Assembly: GCF_001865575.2 (NCBI RefSeq)
Contig: NZ_CP017565.2
Coordinates: 186,001 to 250,000 of the forward strand
Source: Paraburkholderia sprentiae WSM5005
GTDB taxonomy: Bacteria; Pseudomonadota; Gammaproteobacteria; Burkholderiales; Burkholderiaceae
Direction: 5' to 3'
DNA: 64,000 bases
A model generated the notes under the pieces. It ran no database searches and was not told where the DNA came from. It saw only the letters and a list, made by a program, of their open reading frames with translations. Shown piece after piece: positions 37,522 through 47,312 of this stretch. Position numbers and translations under genes: made by a program. Every line of letters begins with the position of its first letter. The first letter of the stretch is position 1.

Positions 37522-38913
37522 ATGGCCGATGTCGTCGAATCTATGAAAGCCTGTGCGGTCAATCCGCTCAAGATGAGCCAGCCGCTGGGCGCGAGCCTCG
37601 CGTTCCTTGGGCTCGATGCCTGCATGCCCGTGATGCACGGCTCGCAGGGCTGCACGTCGTTCGGCCTCGTGCTGCTGGTGCGCCACTTCAGGGAGGCGAT
37701 CCCGCTGCAGACGACAGCCATGGACGAAGTCACCGCGGTGCTCGGCGGCTATGAGAACATCGAGGCCGCGCTGCTCAACATCCGCAAGCGCGCTGCGCCG
37801 AAGGTCATCGCGATCTGTTCAACAGGTCTCACCGAGACCGAGGGCGACGACGTGGCCGGCTATCTCGTTACCGTGCGCAAGCGCAAGCCCGAACTCAACG
37901 ACACTGAGATCGTCCATGTGTCGACCCCCGACTATGTCGGCGCATTCGAAGACGGCTACCGGCATGCGATTACCGGCATCGTCAACGCGCTGGTCAAGGC
38001 GTTGCCAACGGTGGCCAATCAGGTGACGCTGCTGCCCGGCAGCCATCTGTCGCCTGGCGACATCGACGAACTGCGCGAGATCATCGAAGCGTTCGGCTTC
38101 GATGTCATTGTGCTGCCCGACATTTCCGGCTCGCTCGACGGCCATATCGCGCCGGACTGGCGCGGCACCACACTGGGCGGTACCACGCTCGCGGAGATCC
38201 GGGCCGCGGGTGCATCGGCATTTACGATCGGCGTGGGCGAGCAGACGCGCGACGGCGCGGAGGCATTGCATGCTATCGCCGGCACACCGTTCGAAGTGTT
38301 CGGGCGGCTCACCGGACTGGAACCCAACGATCGTCTGCTGCAATTGCTCGCGCAGCGCTCCGGACGACCTGTTCCCGCGAAATACCGGCGTCAGCGCAGC
38401 CAATTGCTCGATGCGATGCTAGACGGCCATTTCTACACTGGAGGCATCAAGGTCGCGATCGGCGCAGAGCCCGATCTGCTGTTCGCGGTCGGCAGCATGC
38501 TGCACGAGATGGGCGCGCAGTTGCGCTGCTGCATCAGCACGACGCGATCGCCCGCGCACGCGTTGCTGCCCGCTGATCAGGTCGTGATCGGCGATCTCGA
38601 AGACATGGAGCGCTCCGCGGCGGACTGCGACCTGCTGATCACGCATTCGCACGGCAGGCAGATGGCCGAGCACCTACAAAAGCCGCTCTTCCGGATCGGT
38701 TTTCCGGTCTTCGACCGGGTTGGGAACTCACATCGACGCTACGTCGGCTACCGCGGCACGATGAACCTGATCTTCGAGATCGCCAACCTGATGATCGAAC
38801 GGATTCCGCATCACGATCCGGCCGACTGGCCGCTGCCGCAGGCCGCTATCGATATGGCCGCGCGCGATCCGGCGCGGGAAGCGAACATTCCTGTCGTCGC
38901 GGCCGGTGCTTGA
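37522..38913 (+). CDS. nifN: NifN, FeMo-cofactor scaffold beta chain
   Basis: A 463-residue homologue of NifK that pairs with NifE. Conserved blocks: MKACAVNPLKMSQPLGASLA, MPVMHGSQGCTSFGLVLLVR and STGLTETEGDDVAGYL. It follows nifE by 50 bases and is intact. Confidence 0.97.
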   Translation: MADVVESMKACAVNPLKMSQPLGASLAFLGLDACMPVMHGSQGCTSFGLVLLVRHFREAIPLQTTAMDEVTAVLGGYENIEAALLNIRKRAAPKVIAICSTGLTETEGDDVAGYLVTVRKRKPELNDTEIVHVSTPDYVGAFEDGYRHAITGIVNALVKALPTVANQVTLLPGSHLSPGDIDELREIIEAFGFDVIVLPDISGSLDGHIAPDWRGTTLGGTTLAEIRAAGASAFTIGVGEQTRDGAEALHAIAGTPFEVFGRLTGLEPNDRLLQLLAQRSGRPVPAKYRRQRSQLLDAMLDGHFYTGGIKVAIGAEPDLLFAVGSMLHEMGAQLRCCISTTRSPAHALLPADQVVIGDLEDMERSAADCDLLITHSHGRQMAEHLQKPLFRIGFPVFDRVGNSHRRYVGYRGTMNLIFEIANLMIERIPHHDPADWPLPQAAIDMAARDPAREANIPVVAAGA

Positions 38914-38935
38914 CCCACCTAAAGGAGCACACAGC

Positions 38936-39349
38936 ATGAAGATCGCCTTCGCCACCCAGGACAGGCAGTTCGTCGATGCGCATTTTGGCTGGGCGAGGAG
39001 CATCGTCACCTACAACGTCACACCGGACGGCTACCAGTTCGTCGAGGCGTTCGACTTTGGTGGCAAGCTCGAAGAGGACGGCGACGAGGACAAGCTCGTG
39101 CCCAAGCTCGAAGCCGTCAAGGATTGCGCGATCCTGTACGTCGCCGCAATCGGCGGCTCGGCCGCGGCGCGAGTGGTCGCGCTGAAGATTCACCCGATCA
39201 AGGTGCCGCGGCCCGAGTCCATCGAGGAGACTCTCGGCAAGTTGCAACAGGTGCTGAAGGGCACGCCGCCGCCGTGGCTGCGCAAGGCGCTGGTGAAGGG
39301 TGGCGAGCGTGTATACGACTTTGAAGACGATGAGGTATCCCATGGCTGA
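38936..39349 (+). CDS. nifX: NifX, NifB-co/FeMo-co carrier
   Basis: A 137-residue protein of the dinitrogenase iron-molybdenum cofactor family ([20 protein letters not shown]). NifX binds NifB-co and the VK-cluster and hands them to NifEN. AAAGGAG precedes ATG 38936. Its end overlaps the DUF269 gene by 8 bases. The fold matches the C-terminal domain of NifB. Confidence 0.95.
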   Translation: MKIAFATQDRQFVDAHFGWARSIVTYNVTPDGYQFVEAFDFGGKLEEDGDEDKLVPKLEAVKDCAILYVAAIGGSAAARVVALKIHPIKVPRPESIEETLGKLQQVLKGTPPPWLRKALVKGGERVYDFEDDEVSHG

Positions 39350-39827
39350 ATCATCCGCAATTCCGTCCAAGGCCAGCGATGAAATGCTGCTGGTCGCACC
39401 GTTTGTGCAGCAGCTCGTCAGGCAGTTGCGCGCGCAGGACGCCCGCGGCGTGTGGGACGGAAAGACCGACCTGCAACTGCTCAAGCCGTACATCCACACG
39501 CCGGAGGAACGCCGCGCGATTCCGATCATGGGCGACCCCGACCCCGAAACGCTGTGGCGGCTCGAGCTTTTCTATAGCGCGATTGCGGTGGCGATCGAGC
39601 GTGAGACCGGCCAAATGGTTTCGCCGATGATGAAGGTGAGCCACGAGGGCTTCGGGCGCATGGTGTTGCTCGCGGGGCGGCTCGTTGTCGTCAACAAGCA
39701 GTTGCGCGACGTACACCGGTTCGGCTTCGCTTCGCTGGAGAAGCTCGCCGAGGCGGGCGCAAAGCTTCTTGACGAAGCGGTCGAGGTGATCCGGAGGTAC
39801 CCCGCCGTCGCACAGTACGGAGCATGA
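39342..39827 (+). CDS. NifX-associated protein (DUF269)
   Basis: A 161-residue DUF269 family protein, almost always found directly after nifX ([40 protein letters not shown]). The biochemical role is unknown; gene context ties it to FeMo-co trafficking. It overlaps nifX and precedes the DUF683 gene by 24 bases. Confidence 0.93.
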   Translation: MAESSAIPSKASDEMLLVAPFVQQLVRQLRAQDARGVWDGKTDLQLLKPYIHTPEERRAIPIMGDPDPETLWRLELFYSAIAVAIERETGQMVSPMMKVSHEGFGRMVLLAGRLVVVNKQLRDVHRFGFASLEKLAEAGAKLLDEAVEVIRRYPAVAQYGA

Positions 39828-39851
39828 AGGAATCGTGAGGGGACCGAGACG

Positions 39852-40052
39852 ATGAGCACCGATGCCGATGAACTCAAGGCGCACCTGAAGAAACTCAACG
39901 CGCAAGCGACCCAGGCGAAGTTGGACCTGCACGACCTCTCAGAGGAACTCCCGACCAACTGGGAGAACATTCTCGCTGTCGCCCAGCGCTGTCATGACGC
40001 CCACGCCGCGCTGATGGCAGCCCGCAAGGCTGCCGCTGAGGCAGCTGCCTGA
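39852..40052 (+). CDS. DUF683/CCE_0567-type small metalloprotein
   Basis: A 66-residue helical hairpin protein (ELKAHLKKLNAQATQAKLDL, HDLSEELPTNWENILAVAQR). The family is nif-specific and was shown in a cyanobacterial member to bind metal; the conserved HDLxEELPxxW block is present. Preceded by GAGGGGACCGAGACG. Confidence 0.88.
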   Translation: MSTDADELKAHLKKLNAQATQAKLDLHDLSEELPTNWENILAVAQRCHDAHAALMAARKAAAEAAA

Positions 40053-40077
40053 ACCAGCGAAGCCACGGAGCCACATC

Positions 40078-40389
40078 ATGAGCGATACCTTCAGCGTTAC
40101 GCTGCCGAGCGGCGCCACCTGGACGCCGACCTTCGTCAACAGGCTCGACGAAGAAAAATGCATTGGTTGCGGACGTTGTTTCCGTGTCTGTCCGCGTGGC
40201 GTGCTGCAACTCGTCGGGCTTAACGAGGACGGCGCGCACATCGCACTGGACGGCGACGACGAAGACGAAGACGACGAGTACGAGAAGAAGGTGATGACTA
40301 TCGTGCATCGGGAACTGTGCGTCGGCTGCACCGCGTGCGCGAAGATCTGCCCGAAAAAGTGCTACACGCACGCCGCGGCCGTTCTCTGA
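40078..40389 (+). CDS. fdxB: FdxB-type 2[4Fe-4S] ferredoxin III
   Basis: A 103-residue nif-specific ferredoxin III with CIGCGRCFRVCP and CVGCTACAKICP motifs separated by a long acidic insert (LDGDDEDEDDEYEKK). It can donate electrons to nitrogenase or take part in cofactor assembly. It starts 25 bases after the DUF683 gene and precedes nifQ. Confidence 0.92.
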   Translation: MSDTFSVTLPSGATWTPTFVNRLDEEKCIGCGRCFRVCPRGVLQLVGLNEDGAHIALDGDDEDEDDEYEKKVMTIVHRELCVGCTACAKICPKKCYTHAAAVL

Positions 40390-40400
40390 GCGATGCCGCG

Positions 40401-40961
40401 ATGAACGCCTATGCAACCCTGATGGCGTGCGCGGTGGAAGCGGGCGATCCCACCGTGCTAGCACTGGCCGGCGTGCTATCGAGCGGGTTCGAGCACCACG
40501 GCGTCGATGTGCTGCCGATGCCCGGACTGGACGCCGACCAGACGCGCCGAATGCTCGCGCGCTGGTTCCCGGGTGCCGGGCCGGCGCTCGGTCTTACGTG
40601 CGTCTTGTCGCCCGCCACGATGCCGCGTGACGACGAACTGGAAGACCTGGTGGCGTTGCTCAATCACCATGCCGATCCGCGCGCCGGCCCGGCAGACGAG
40701 GCGAACTGCGTGGCCCATGCATTGGCCTGCGCGAGCCTCGGGCAAAACCACCTTTGGCAAGACCTGCTTCTGCCGTCGCGGCGCGAGTTGTCAGCATTGA
40801 TCAGCCACTGGTTTCCGCGGCTGGCCGCGAAGAATACGCATGGCATGAAGTGGAAGAAGTTCTTCTACAAGCAACTGTGCGAGCGCGAGGGCCTGGTCAT
40901 CTGCAAGACGCCGAGTTGTGGCGTCTGTTCTGACCATCCGCTTTGCTTTGGCGCGGAGTAG
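40401..40961 (+). CDS. nifQ: NifQ, molybdenum donor for FeMo-co
   Basis: A 186-residue NifQ protein that carries a Mo-Fe-S cluster and supplies molybdenum to NifEN/NifH. The C-terminal Cys motif CKTPSCGVCSDHPLC (Cx4Cx2Cx5C) is complete, with HGMKWKKFFYKQLCEREGL before it. ATG 40401 is chosen because an earlier ATG runs into a stop after three codons. Last gene of the nifENX operon. Confidence 0.95.
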   Translation: MNAYATLMACAVEAGDPTVLALAGVLSSGFEHHGVDVLPMPGLDADQTRRMLARWFPGAGPALGLTCVLSPATMPRDDELEDLVALLNHHADPRAGPADEANCVAHALACASLGQNHLWQDLLLPSRRELSALISHWFPRLAAKNTHGMKWKKFFYKQLCEREGLVICKTPSCGVCSDHPLCFGAE

Positions 40962-41129
40962 CAAAAATGCCCGGCCCGCGCCCCCCGTTGAGCAGGTGCG
41001 TCGCCGGTCCGCCTTGCCGGGCTTCTTCGGTAGATTCACAGTGAGAAAGCGCGGGACCTGCTAAAGCATGCTCATCGTTATCTATTCAGGCATCCAACCG
41101 AGAAATCGCACCACAAACCTTACATACCT

Positions 41130-41762
41130 ATGGATTCGTTCCAACCTGCTGCGTCTCCGGGGCCCCGCCCTCGCTATACACCCTGCACCCGGGCCTGCTA
41201 CCTGACGCTGCAATGGCCCGTTGCGGAGTCGCAGCAGCAAGGGCCGCGCGCCCGGGCATTGCCGCCCGCTTGCGTGCCCGCGCTGCCGCAACCGCCGCAC
41301 CGGCTACTCGCGATCTGCGACGAAGCGGGGTTGCGCGATCTGGCGCTGTGCCAGTTGCAGCGGCTCAGGCTTATGCTGCTGTTTGCACGCGTCGGTCACC
41401 GCTTCAAGTGCGTCGCGTCGCAGGTGGCCGACTTCGTGGTCGAGTCCTGCGGCAGGCTGCTGTATTACGGCGAGCGGCATGCGCATCTGCAGGCGGGCTC
41501 CAAGCCGCCGTTGCTGCTTGACGAAGAGGGCCGCGAACCCTGGCTGGTTCAACTTTGGTATGCGTTCGACGACGTCGGTTTCCCGCCCGCGCTGCGCGCC
41601 GACTTCTGGGGCTGGGCGAAGCCGCTGTCCGAGCATTGGCTGGCGCCGCACGCGCGTCATGCCGGCCCGACGCGCTACACGTACGACACGGTGCGTAGCT
41701 GGTTTCTCACTCCGGCAGCGGGCGAACGGCTTGCGGGCCATGCCACGAGGCGCTCGCCATGA
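41130..41762 (+). CDS. Nif-region protein of unknown function
   Basis: A 210-residue soluble protein. After a Pro/Arg-rich N-terminal 60 residues comes a helical core (CDEAGLRDLALCQLQRLRLM, LLFARVGHRFKCVASQVADF, LYYGERHAHLQAGSKPPLLL) and a Trp-rich end (LRADFWGWAKPLSEHW). The helices, size and a central His could fit a globin-like fold, but I cannot identify the family with confidence. It overlaps the next gene (ATGA), so the two form a pair. Confidence 0.6.
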   Translation: MDSFQPAASPGPRPRYTPCTRACYLTLQWPVAESQQQGPRARALPPACVPALPQPPHRLLAICDEAGLRDLALCQLQRLRLMLLFARVGHRFKCVASQVADFVVESCGRLLYYGERHAHLQAGSKPPLLLDEEGREPWLVQLWYAFDDVGFPPALRADFWGWAKPLSEHWLAPHARHAGPTRYTYDTVRSWFLTPAAGERLAGHATRRSP

Positions 41763-42307
41763 GACCCATGCCGCCTGCCGTTGCCGTAACGGTGCGATCC
41801 GAAGCGCAGCCCGTCATGAATCAGAACCGCGGCACATGCGTTCCCGACAGCAGTGCGAGCCTGTCGCAGGAGCGCACGCGGGCACATGTCGCGAGCCTGC
41901 AGCACGAGTTGTTCGCGGTTGAGCAGGCGCTGCTCGACGACCGCGCATTGAGCGGGCGTCGATGGGTTTATGTGGGCGGGCGGCCAAGCATCAACGCCGT
42001 GCTGCGTGCGCTGGTGGATGCGGCGGGAGGCGAGTTCGTTCATCACACCGGGACCATCGACGACGATAGCCGTGCCGAAGGCTTCGAGGCTTTGCTCTCA
42101 GGCGCCTACCGGGTGCTGTGCCCATTGGATCTGATCGACCCGGACTCGCTGGTCGCGCCGCGGCGGTTGTGCGCGCGTCACCGCGCGCCGTGGTCCGCTT
42201 TGCGTTCGTCGAGCGTGACGAGCTTCATCGCGGGCGTGTTCCGGGCTCGGCCTGCCCAGCGGCGCGGCGTGGTCGCAGCGTCGCGCTTCTGCCTGAGGCA
42301 TGGCTGA
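41759..42307 (+). CDS. DUF2325 domain protein
   Basis: A 182-residue protein. The N-terminal third is a predicted coiled coil (SLSQERTRAHVASLQHELFA, VEQALLDD); the rest is a DUF2325 domain (RRWVYVGGRPSINAVLRALV, EFVHHTGTIDDDS, SSVTSFIAGVF). Proteins of this type occur near nif genes, but their function is unknown to me. The last 20 residues look atypical, so an indel near 42240 may have changed the end. Confidence 0.7.
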   Translation: MRPMPPAVAVTVRSEAQPVMNQNRGTCVPDSSASLSQERTRAHVASLQHELFAVEQALLDDRALSGRRWVYVGGRPSINAVLRALVDAAGGEFVHHTGTIDDDSRAEGFEALLSGAYRVLCPLDLIDPDSLVAPRRLCARHRAPWSALRSSSVTSFIAGVFRARPAQRRGVVAASRFCLRHG

Positions 42308-42386
42308 CGTCGTCAAGACTTTACGTACCGCGAGATGTGGGCGCAAAACTTGCCTTTGACGTGGTCTTTCCACGAGAGGGCCTGCC

Positions 42387-42620
42387 ATGTCGGATTCCGC
42401 ACAACGCTACGGCCTTTTCCTCAACGTCGAGAACCCCGACGGCGACGCGCGCGATGCGCTGACGCAAGCGGTGCGTAACGCGCCGGCCGCCCGAACGTTC
42501 GGCTACCACGAGGTGTGGCTCGCCGAGCATAACTACAGGTCGTACGCGAACAGCAGCGCGCTGGCGCTGCTGTTCGCCCACATCGCGGCTCGTTTCCGTT
42601 GCCATATCGGGCTGCGGGGA
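42387..42620 (+). pseudogene. Luciferase-like monooxygenase, N-terminal remnant
   Basis: About 70 residues match the start of an FMN-dependent luciferase-like monooxygenase (RYGLFLNVENPDGDARDAL, FGYHEVWLAEHNYRSYANSS, ALALLFAHIA). The next 20 codons are unrelated and a stop follows at 42671, so at least three-quarters of the gene is missing. It faces nodJ and marks the junction between the nif and nod blocks. Confidence 0.75.
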
Positions 42621-42715
42621 TATTGTCGGCGCATGAGTCGCGTGCGCGGATGCACGAAGCGTTCGCGTTGATACGACATGGTGTTTTCCCACTCATTCGT
42701 ACTGGCCATAGCAGA

Positions 42716-43504
42716 TTAAGACATGAGGCGTCGACGTAACAGCGCCACTGACAGGAAGAACGGCAACACCGTGCAAATGCAGAGAGCGCCAATATGCAGG
42801 GCAACATAGCTCACCGGGCGTCCGAGCATCGGGGGACGGATAAGGTCGACGGAATGTGCCAGCGGTAAGAAGCGCGCTACGTCACAAAAAACGGCAGGTA
42901 GCTTACTGATCGGGAAGATCACGCCGCTCAGGAGCACCATGGGCGTGAGAACGAGCGTTTGATAGAACACGAAGTAATCGTGACTGGGTGCAAGCGCCGC
43001 GAGGATCATCGCCAGACTCGCGAAGGCGAGGCCAGTCAGGGCGATGGCAGGCGATGCGTAGAGAATGGATGACCACGCTGCATAACCCAGCACGGTGGCT
43101 ACCACCATGACGGCAATGCCGGCAAAAAAAGCCCTGGTGGCGGCCCATGCCAGTTCACCGAGAACGATATCGCCGAGCGTGAGCTGTGTACAGAGGATCG
43201 CTTCCCACATGCGCTGAACATGCATGCGAGAGAAGGCTGCGTAAATCGTTTCGAAGGTCGCGGCGGTCATTGCGCTCGTCGCGACCATACCCGCCGCGAG
43301 AAACGCGATATAAGATGCGCCATCGACGCGACCTACCATTATCCCGAAACCAAAGCCGAGGCCGAACAGATAAATCATAGGATCGGCAAGGTTACCGAGA
43401 ATCGAGGCAAACGCGACTTTTTTCCATGCCAGATAGTTGTGGCGCCACACTGCAACCCAGTTCCACAGGTTCGCGGGCAGGGCCGCTGCATAAAACTCTC
43501 TCAT
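42716..43504 (-). CDS. nodJ: NodJ, lipochitooligosaccharide export permease
   Basis: A 262-residue ABC-2 type permease with six predicted helices, matching NodJ ([60 protein letters not shown]). With NodI it exports Nod factors. It starts 3 bases after the nodI stop. Intact; last gene of nodBCIJ here. Confidence 0.94.
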   Translation of the reverse strand: MREFYAAALPANLWNWVAVWRHNYLAWKKVAFASILGNLADPMIYLFGLGFGFGIMVGRVDGASYIAFLAAGMVATSAMTAATFETIYAAFSRMHVQRMWEAILCTQLTLGDIVLGELAWAATRAFFAGIAVMVVATVLGYAAWSSILYASPAIALTGLAFASLAMILAALAPSHDYFVFYQTLVLTPMVLLSGVIFPISKLPAVFCDVARFLPLAHSVDLIRPPMLGRPVSYVALHIGALCICTVLPFFLSVALLRRRLMS

Positions 43505-43507
43505 CGT

Positions 43508-44422
43508 TCACTCCTTCATCCCGCGCCCGGTTAGCTGCAAAAAGACATCCTCGAGATTTGCTGGGCGCTGTAAAAGGCGCAGCGCCGTGCGCCCGCGCAA
43601 CTGTATGCACACCCGTTCCGGATCGGACACATAGCAGAAGAGGGTCTCACCACTGACCTCGATACGCTGCGCGTGCGGCGCGATCAACGTGCGCAGCTCA
43701 TGCGGATTGCCGCCGTGGATCTCGATCACGTGGCTCCCGATCTGTTCTGCGATCAGCGCGCGAGGCCCGCCTTCGGCGATCTTTCGACCCTCCGCCAGCA
43801 CACACAGTCGGTCGCACAACCGCTCGGCCTCTTCCATGAAATGGGTGGTCAAGAGGATCGTGGTGCCGCGCGCCAGCAGGGAACGCAGCCGTTCCCAGAT
43901 CAGGTGGCGAGCATGCGGGTCGAGACCCGTTGTTGGCTCGTCCATGACCAACAACTGTGGATCGTTGATCAGCGCGCGAGCCAGCATTAGCCGCCGCTTC
44001 ATGCCGCCGGATAGCTCGGTGACGCGCGCATTGACCTTGCTTTCGAGGCGGGCGAATTCGAGCAGCGATGGCACGACCGCTTCAATTTCACGTGTGCTCA
44101 TGCCAAAGTAGCGGCCAAACACCAGAAGGTTCTCGCGCACGGTGAACCCGGGCTCGAGGTTGTCGAATTGCGGCACTACGCCAATGCGCATACGTGCCGA
44201 GCGAGCGCGAGCCGGCACTGGCTCCCCGAGCACGATGATCTTGCCTGCGTCGGGCGGCGCCATGCCGAGAACCATACGCACCGTCGTGCTCTTGCCCGCG
44301 CCATTTGGCCCTAGCAGGCCGAAGCACTCTCCAGGCGCGACGCTGAACGATAATCCGTCGACTACGATCTTGTTGCCATATGACTTCCTTACGCTAGCGA
44401 AGCTGATTGCTGCCTTGGACAT
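43508..44422 (-). CDS. nodI: NodI, Nod factor export ATPase
   Basis: A 304-residue ABC ATPase with Walker [10 protein letters not shown], signature [15 protein letters not shown] and Walker [14 protein letters not shown]. It powers export of lipochitooligosaccharides through NodJ. A 271-base gap with no recognisable gene separates it from nodC. Confidence 0.95.
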   Translation of the reverse strand: MSKAAISFASVRKSYGNKIVVDGLSFSVAPGECFGLLGPNGAGKSTTVRMVLGMAPPDAGKIIVLGEPVPARARSARMRIGVVPQFDNLEPGFTVRENLLVFGRYFGMSTREIEAVVPSLLEFARLESKVNARVTELSGGMKRRLMLARALINDPQLLVMDEPTTGLDPHARHLIWERLRSLLARGTTILLTTHFMEEAERLCDRLCVLAEGRKIAEGGPRALIAEQIGSHVIEIHGGNPHELRTLIAPHAQRIEVSGETLFCYVSDPERVCIQLRGRTALRLLQRPANLEDVFLQLTGRGMKE

Positions 44423-44693
44423 GGGGATAAGAAGGAAAATTACGCGCTCGTCTTGGAGAAAAAGAAGCAGTTCTGCTGCCGCGGCCCGATTGAAAACGCC
44501 CTGTCCGATAGAAGATCCTTACCTGCTGCGGAATAGTTACTCACAATGGAGTACCAGTACTCCGGTGAATGCACTCGCGTTCGGAAGGCGCCAATTGAGC
44601 CATTGCGTGAGACGATCGCACTCAAGCGGGCCGCTGCCGATGGTGCGCGGTTCTGGGTTGGCGCAAGGGTCGAGGTCCTATATGTACGATTAA
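44423..44693 (-). other. Spacer between nodC and nodI
   Basis: A 271-base gap inside the nodBCIJ operon. A 61-codon open frame on the minus strand shows no similarity and no good ribosome site. nodI is usually closer to nodC, so a small gene or remnant may have been lost here. I see no promoter or nod box. Confidence 0.4.
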
Positions 44694-46052
44694 CTAATTG
44701 CCATCGAATGCTTCGTCAGACGTTGCTAACGTTGAGGACTCACACGCGTGATCCGGTCGACGGTGCGGAGTCGCAAGTCTTGACGCTGAAGTCATGATCG
44801 GCTTCGTAACCGGATCCGGAGTATCGGGCTGTTTTTCTCGAACGTTCGATACGTTGCCTGAAGAGCCACGGGACAGCCAATCGCTATTGCTCAATGTGCA
44901 CAGCGCATAGGCTTTCAGCGGGAGCAAGAGAAAGAGGTTAATGGGTGTGTGAAAAGAAAAGCCAAGAAATCGAATCTGGCGAGCGCGAACCGATGCCACG
45001 CTACAGCGGATCATCGTCAATGATGCGATTATCAGGGCAGTCCACCACGGCACTGTCGCTGTTAATGCGAGCTGCGCGAGCGCCGCTAGAAGCGATAAGG
45101 CGAGAAATAGCGAGCCCACATTCAGTCCGATCACGTCCAGCGTAAGGTAGCGATGGAGACAGGGCAGCAGGCGCAGCGAAAGCAACGTGTCCCGATAAGT
45201 ACTGCGCGCCCAGCGCAGTTGTTGGCGCAGATACGCCCCCAGTCTGTCCGGAACCACTGTCGCCGCAATGGCGTCCGGAACGTACTCGGTCCGATAACCT
45301 GCGGTCAGCATGAGAATCGTGAGATGGCGGTCCTCGCCGAAGTCGCTCGGTTTCCCGCGAAAAAACTGCGTCTCGTACTGGTCTAATAGCAAAAGAAGCA
45401 CGGACCGTCGGTACATGGTACACGGACCGCAGCAACACATAACAGCGCCGAAGCGAGCCTGTGCCGCGCGTTCTTCGTTGCAAGCCAACCAGTACTCCAT
45501 ATCGATCAGGCGGGTCAGCCAAGTGTCGCTCCGGTTGCTGGCCGTCAACTGCCCCATGGCGGCGCCTATCGTCGTGTCTCGCATTGTCAATACGAGCTTC
45601 TTGACGACATCGGGCGCCAGCGTCGTGTCCGAGTCGACGTTGAGTACCAGTTCCCCGGATGAAGAGCGTATCGCGGCGATCTGTGCCTTGCGCTTTCCCA
45701 TATTTTGGGGAAGCGTAATGAAGTTGAATCTCGGGTCGCGTGTGTACGCATCGTATACCGGCCTCACGGCGTCGAGATTCGCAGAACCATCATCAACCAC
45801 ATAGACCCGCAGTTTTCCGGCGTAGTCCTGGTTTGCAATGGACTCCAGGCACGCCGAGAGTGTGCGCGGTTGCTCGTTAAAGCACGGCACGATGACGTCC
45901 ACGTCCGGCAGAAAGTTGGAGTCGGCGGCATTGGGCGACTTCGGCGGAGCACTCGTGGGTAGGCCATGGAGGGCCTGTGCGCTTTTGTAAACAGTCGAGA
46001 GTAGTGCATACAATAAAACCGGGGCAGTGCTGATTGTGGCAATGGCATTCAT
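44694..46052 (-). CDS. nodC: NodC, N-acetylglucosaminyltransferase
   Basis: A 452-residue membrane glycosyltransferase (GT2) that builds the chitin oligomer backbone of Nod factors. Catalytic features: VVDDGS, NVDSDT, the acceptor region SDFGEDRHLT and the processive motif QQLRW. One N-terminal and three C-terminal membrane helices are predicted. It starts 14 bases after nodB. The C-terminal tail beyond the last helix is long and polar. Confidence 0.97.
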   Translation of the reverse strand: MNAIATISTAPVLLYALLSTVYKSAQALHGLPTSAPPKSPNAADSNFLPDVDVIVPCFNEQPRTLSACLESIANQDYAGKLRVYVVDDGSANLDAVRPVYDAYTRDPRFNFITLPQNMGKRKAQIAAIRSSSGELVLNVDSDTTLAPDVVKKLVLTMRDTTIGAAMGQLTASNRSDTWLTRLIDMEYWLACNEERAAQARFGAVMCCCGPCTMYRRSVLLLLLDQYETQFFRGKPSDFGEDRHLTILMLTAGYRTEYVPDAIAATVVPDRLGAYLRQQLRWARSTYRDTLLSLRLLPCLHRYLTLDVIGLNVGSLFLALSLLAALAQLALTATVPWWTALIIASLTMIRCSVASVRARQIRFLGFSFHTPINLFLLLPLKAYALCTLSNSDWLSRGSSGNVSNVREKQPDTPDPVTKPIMTSASRLATPHRRPDHACESSTLATSDEAFDGN

Positions 46053-46066
46053 AGATGTCGGTTTGT

Positions 46067-46726
46067 TCAGTGTGGTTGGGGTAGCGAGCTGATTACAAAT
46101 CCGCTCTCATGCAGTGCTGGAATCAGGCGGGAATGCGCCATGAGGGTTTGGTCGCGCAGCCCAGCATGACTGCACCGTCCTGACTCGCCGGGAGGACATC
46201 CGTCGTGAAAGAGCACAATTGCGCCAGGCTGGACAGAGGCCAGCACTGCGCTGACAATCGCATCGACGCCGGGGCGAGACCAGTCACGCGGGTCTACCGA
46301 CCAGTCAAGAGCCGCCAGCCCCGCCTTTGCCACTTCAGCGACCACTTCGTCCGTCCATATTCCGTAAGGGGCACGCATATGCCGAACTGCGGCCTGGGGA
46401 CATGCCATCCTGATGATCCTGTTCACGTCCAATATTTCGCGTCGTACTTCATCAGGTTCGCATCCGGACAAATCCGGATGAGTCATCGTGTGATTGGCAA
46501 TCTCGTGTCCCTCGGCGAACACTCGCTCGATCAGCTTCGGCTGGTCCTCTACGTACGCGCCGATGACGCAGAACGTTGCTGGCACCCGGTGTTCTGCCAG
46601 CACATCGAGGACGTCCGGTGTGCAAAGTGGATTAGAACCGTCGTCAAACGTCAAATAGACGTCGCGACGTCCGGCGCGATCGTGGCACTCGTCGCGCACC
46701 TCGGATACGCAATCGAAGACCTTCAC
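46067..46726 (-). CDS. nodB: NodB, chitooligosaccharide deacetylase
   Basis: A 219-residue polysaccharide deacetylase that removes the acetyl group from the non-reducing end of the chitin oligomer so an acyl chain can be attached. Metal and catalytic residues: TFDDG at residues 26-30 and NHTMTH at about 79-83, with RAPYG and VLFHDG further on. First gene after the nod box. No nodA is found before or after it in the window. Confidence 0.96.
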   Translation of the reverse strand: MKVFDCVSEVRDECHDRAGRRDVYLTFDDGSNPLCTPDVLDVLAEHRVPATFCVIGAYVEDQPKLIERVFAEGHEIANHTMTHPDLSGCEPDEVRREILDVNRIIRMACPQAAVRHMRAPYGIWTDEVVAEVAKAGLAALDWSVDPRDWSRPGVDAIVSAVLASVQPGAIVLFHDGCPPGESGRCSHAGLRDQTLMAHSRLIPALHESGFVISSLPQPH

Positions 46727-46980
46727 AGCTCTGGCCCGTTTCGTTCAATTATCGAGCCAGTAAGCCGCTCCACAGTCGATCGTCCCATCCGGAAGGCCGC
46801 CACGGGCAGGGTTTCGGTAAGCTTAGGTGGCGTGTCGAGAGATACATCCAAAAGTGTGGGCATTATGGAGACATGCCTAAATATGTCGTACTACTTAGGT
46901 TTACAAAATACGAAGTATTCGATCAATCAACTTCTATTTCCATTTCCGCAACGACCGGTTTCACTGTGCAACACAAAGAT
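46727..46980. other. Leader between nod box and nodB
   Basis: About 250 bases separate the nod box from nodB. In many rhizobia nodA occupies this place, but no acyltransferase fragment could be read here on either strand. The base composition is lower in GC than the nif block. No other gene is seen. Confidence 0.45.
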
Positions 46981-47028
46981 CGATTTGTAAAATTGATTGT
47001 GTTGATGCCTTACATCTATAACGTGGAT
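46981..47028 (-). promoter_or_regulatory. nod box upstream of nodBCIJ
   Basis: The 48-base minus-strand sequence starts ATCCACGTTATAGATG, has ATCAACACAATCAATTTTAC in the middle and ends ACAAATCG. It holds the LysR-type ATC-N9-GAT motif and nearly all conserved positions of the rhizobial nod box bound by NodD. Transcription would run leftward into nodB. Confidence 0.93.
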
Positions 47029-47094
47029 ACGTTGAAAAATGCGTTTCACAGTAAGTGGATGAAATGGGTGACAGATCTTGCCCCCAAGTGATCG

Positions 47095-47310
47095 TTGGGC
47101 GCGTGAGAGGTTCGCGATGACCGTCCCGGCCGTGTCGGATTGCATAGCGCAGATGGTGGTACGGCGATATCTCGAACCGCTTCTGGAGCCAGTGTGCCAT
47201 GACGACTCGTATGGTTATCGGCCGCGCCGCTCAGCGCATCAGGCGCTCACAGTCGCGCGTCAGCGTTGCTGGCGCTCAGACTGGGTGCTTGGATCTTGAT
47301 ATTAAAGCAG
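47095..47310 (+). pseudogene. Group II intron reverse transcriptase fragment
   Basis: The plus strand reads MTVPAVSDCIAQMVVRRYLE, PLLEPVCHDDSYGYRPRRSA, HQALTVARQRCW, part of the palm domain of a group II intron maturase. The start and everything after the palm start are missing; a frameshift precedes DLDIKA just before an IS element cuts the gene at 47313. Confidence 0.8.
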
Positions 47311-47312
47311 TG

